From NCBI RefSeq assembly GCF_902196125.1, contig NZ_CABIKG010000008.1, positions 26,590 to 90,589 of the forward strand: a stretch of 64,000 nt of DNA, written 5' to 3'. The position numbers were made by a program, and so were the translations under genes. Each line of letters begins with the position of its first letter. Positions within the stretch are counted from its first letter, which is position 1. A model generated the notes under the pieces. The model worked only from the letters and a program-made list of their open reading frames with translations. It was not told the origin of the DNA and did no database searches. Below are positions 63,755-64,000 of the stretch, piece by piece. Source of the stretch: Helicobacter suis. GTDB taxonomy: Bacteria > Campylobacterota > Campylobacteria > Campylobacterales > Helicobacteraceae.

Positions 63755-64000
63755 CTAAAAATTGTTAGTCTTTGAGTAACACAGCCTATTTTTAGAAAGC
63801 TAACATATGCAAAATAAGGGCACATTTATAAGTTGATCAATTAAGCCGCTTAATGCATGCTAAAAACGCGATGCATATCCTGATTAATAATTACAGCCAA
63901 TTAAGCCCCCCTTAAGCTTAAAAACTATAAAATGCCCCTTTTGCTAAATAGCAAATGCTCTAAATAGCAATGCTAAAGGCAAGCGATCTTTGACATTTAA

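Overview
The window is almost certainly from a gastric, non-pylori Helicobacter (H. suis / heilmannii / felis / bizzozeronii group). It is AT-rich, and its gene order matches blocks I know from H. pylori: mfd-ccmA-csd1-csd2-folC-lptE-leuS-secF-secD-yajC-nhaA-addA, acpS-fliL-rsmD, and ccoNOQP followed by small genes. It also carries Helicobacter-type outer membrane proteins, and a nap nitrate reductase cluster that H. pylori lacks. The species is inferred from recalled gene order and protein similarity, not from a database search.

Layout. 1-2158: two minus-strand outer membrane protein genes, one with a 14-base homopolymer inside its signal-peptide codons. 2159-3260: a gene-free 1.1 kb holding several degenerate IS605/IS608-type miniature elements. 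3261-4934: ytfJ and waaF. 4912-21433: a tightly packed 13-gene minus-strand series (addA to mfd) covering recombination, Na+/H+ exchange, protein export, leucyl-tRNA synthesis, LPS assembly, folate and cell-shape control. 21434-22154: decayed coding fragments. 22155-26972: pepF and four poorly characterised genes. 27117-30005: a lipoprotein and acpS-fliL-rsmD-hypothetical. 30068-35209: lepA, an IS605-type remnant, an OMP, a lipoprotein and recG. 35281-40043: the cbb3 oxidase operon with accessory membrane proteins. 40040-44428: an OMP, a BspA/DUF285 repeat surface protein and three tandem DUF1104 proteins with metal-binding tails. 44557-50641: katA, a small membrane protein, typA and nrdA. 50709-56377: a restriction-modification island. 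56361-59296: a CitMHS transporter and a PAS chemoreceptor. 59339-63718: napH, napG and napA.

Two signals stand out. First, katA carries a 174-bp (58-codon) insertion at 45396-45569. It follows a TTAC, ends in TCAA, has a T-bulged terminal hairpin and keeps the reading frame. Removing it restores the conserved catalase motif exactly. It looks like an IS608-type miniature element translated inside a catalase.

Second, the restriction-modification island pairs a fused nuclease-methylase with a specificity gene interrupted by a run of 15 G. A one-base gain would join a 465-residue short form to a further target-recognition module, giving 721 residues. A Fic-domain protein and a repeated palindromic motif lie between the two subunit genes. 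A phase-variable, Fic-associated BcgI-like system is the most interesting candidate system here.
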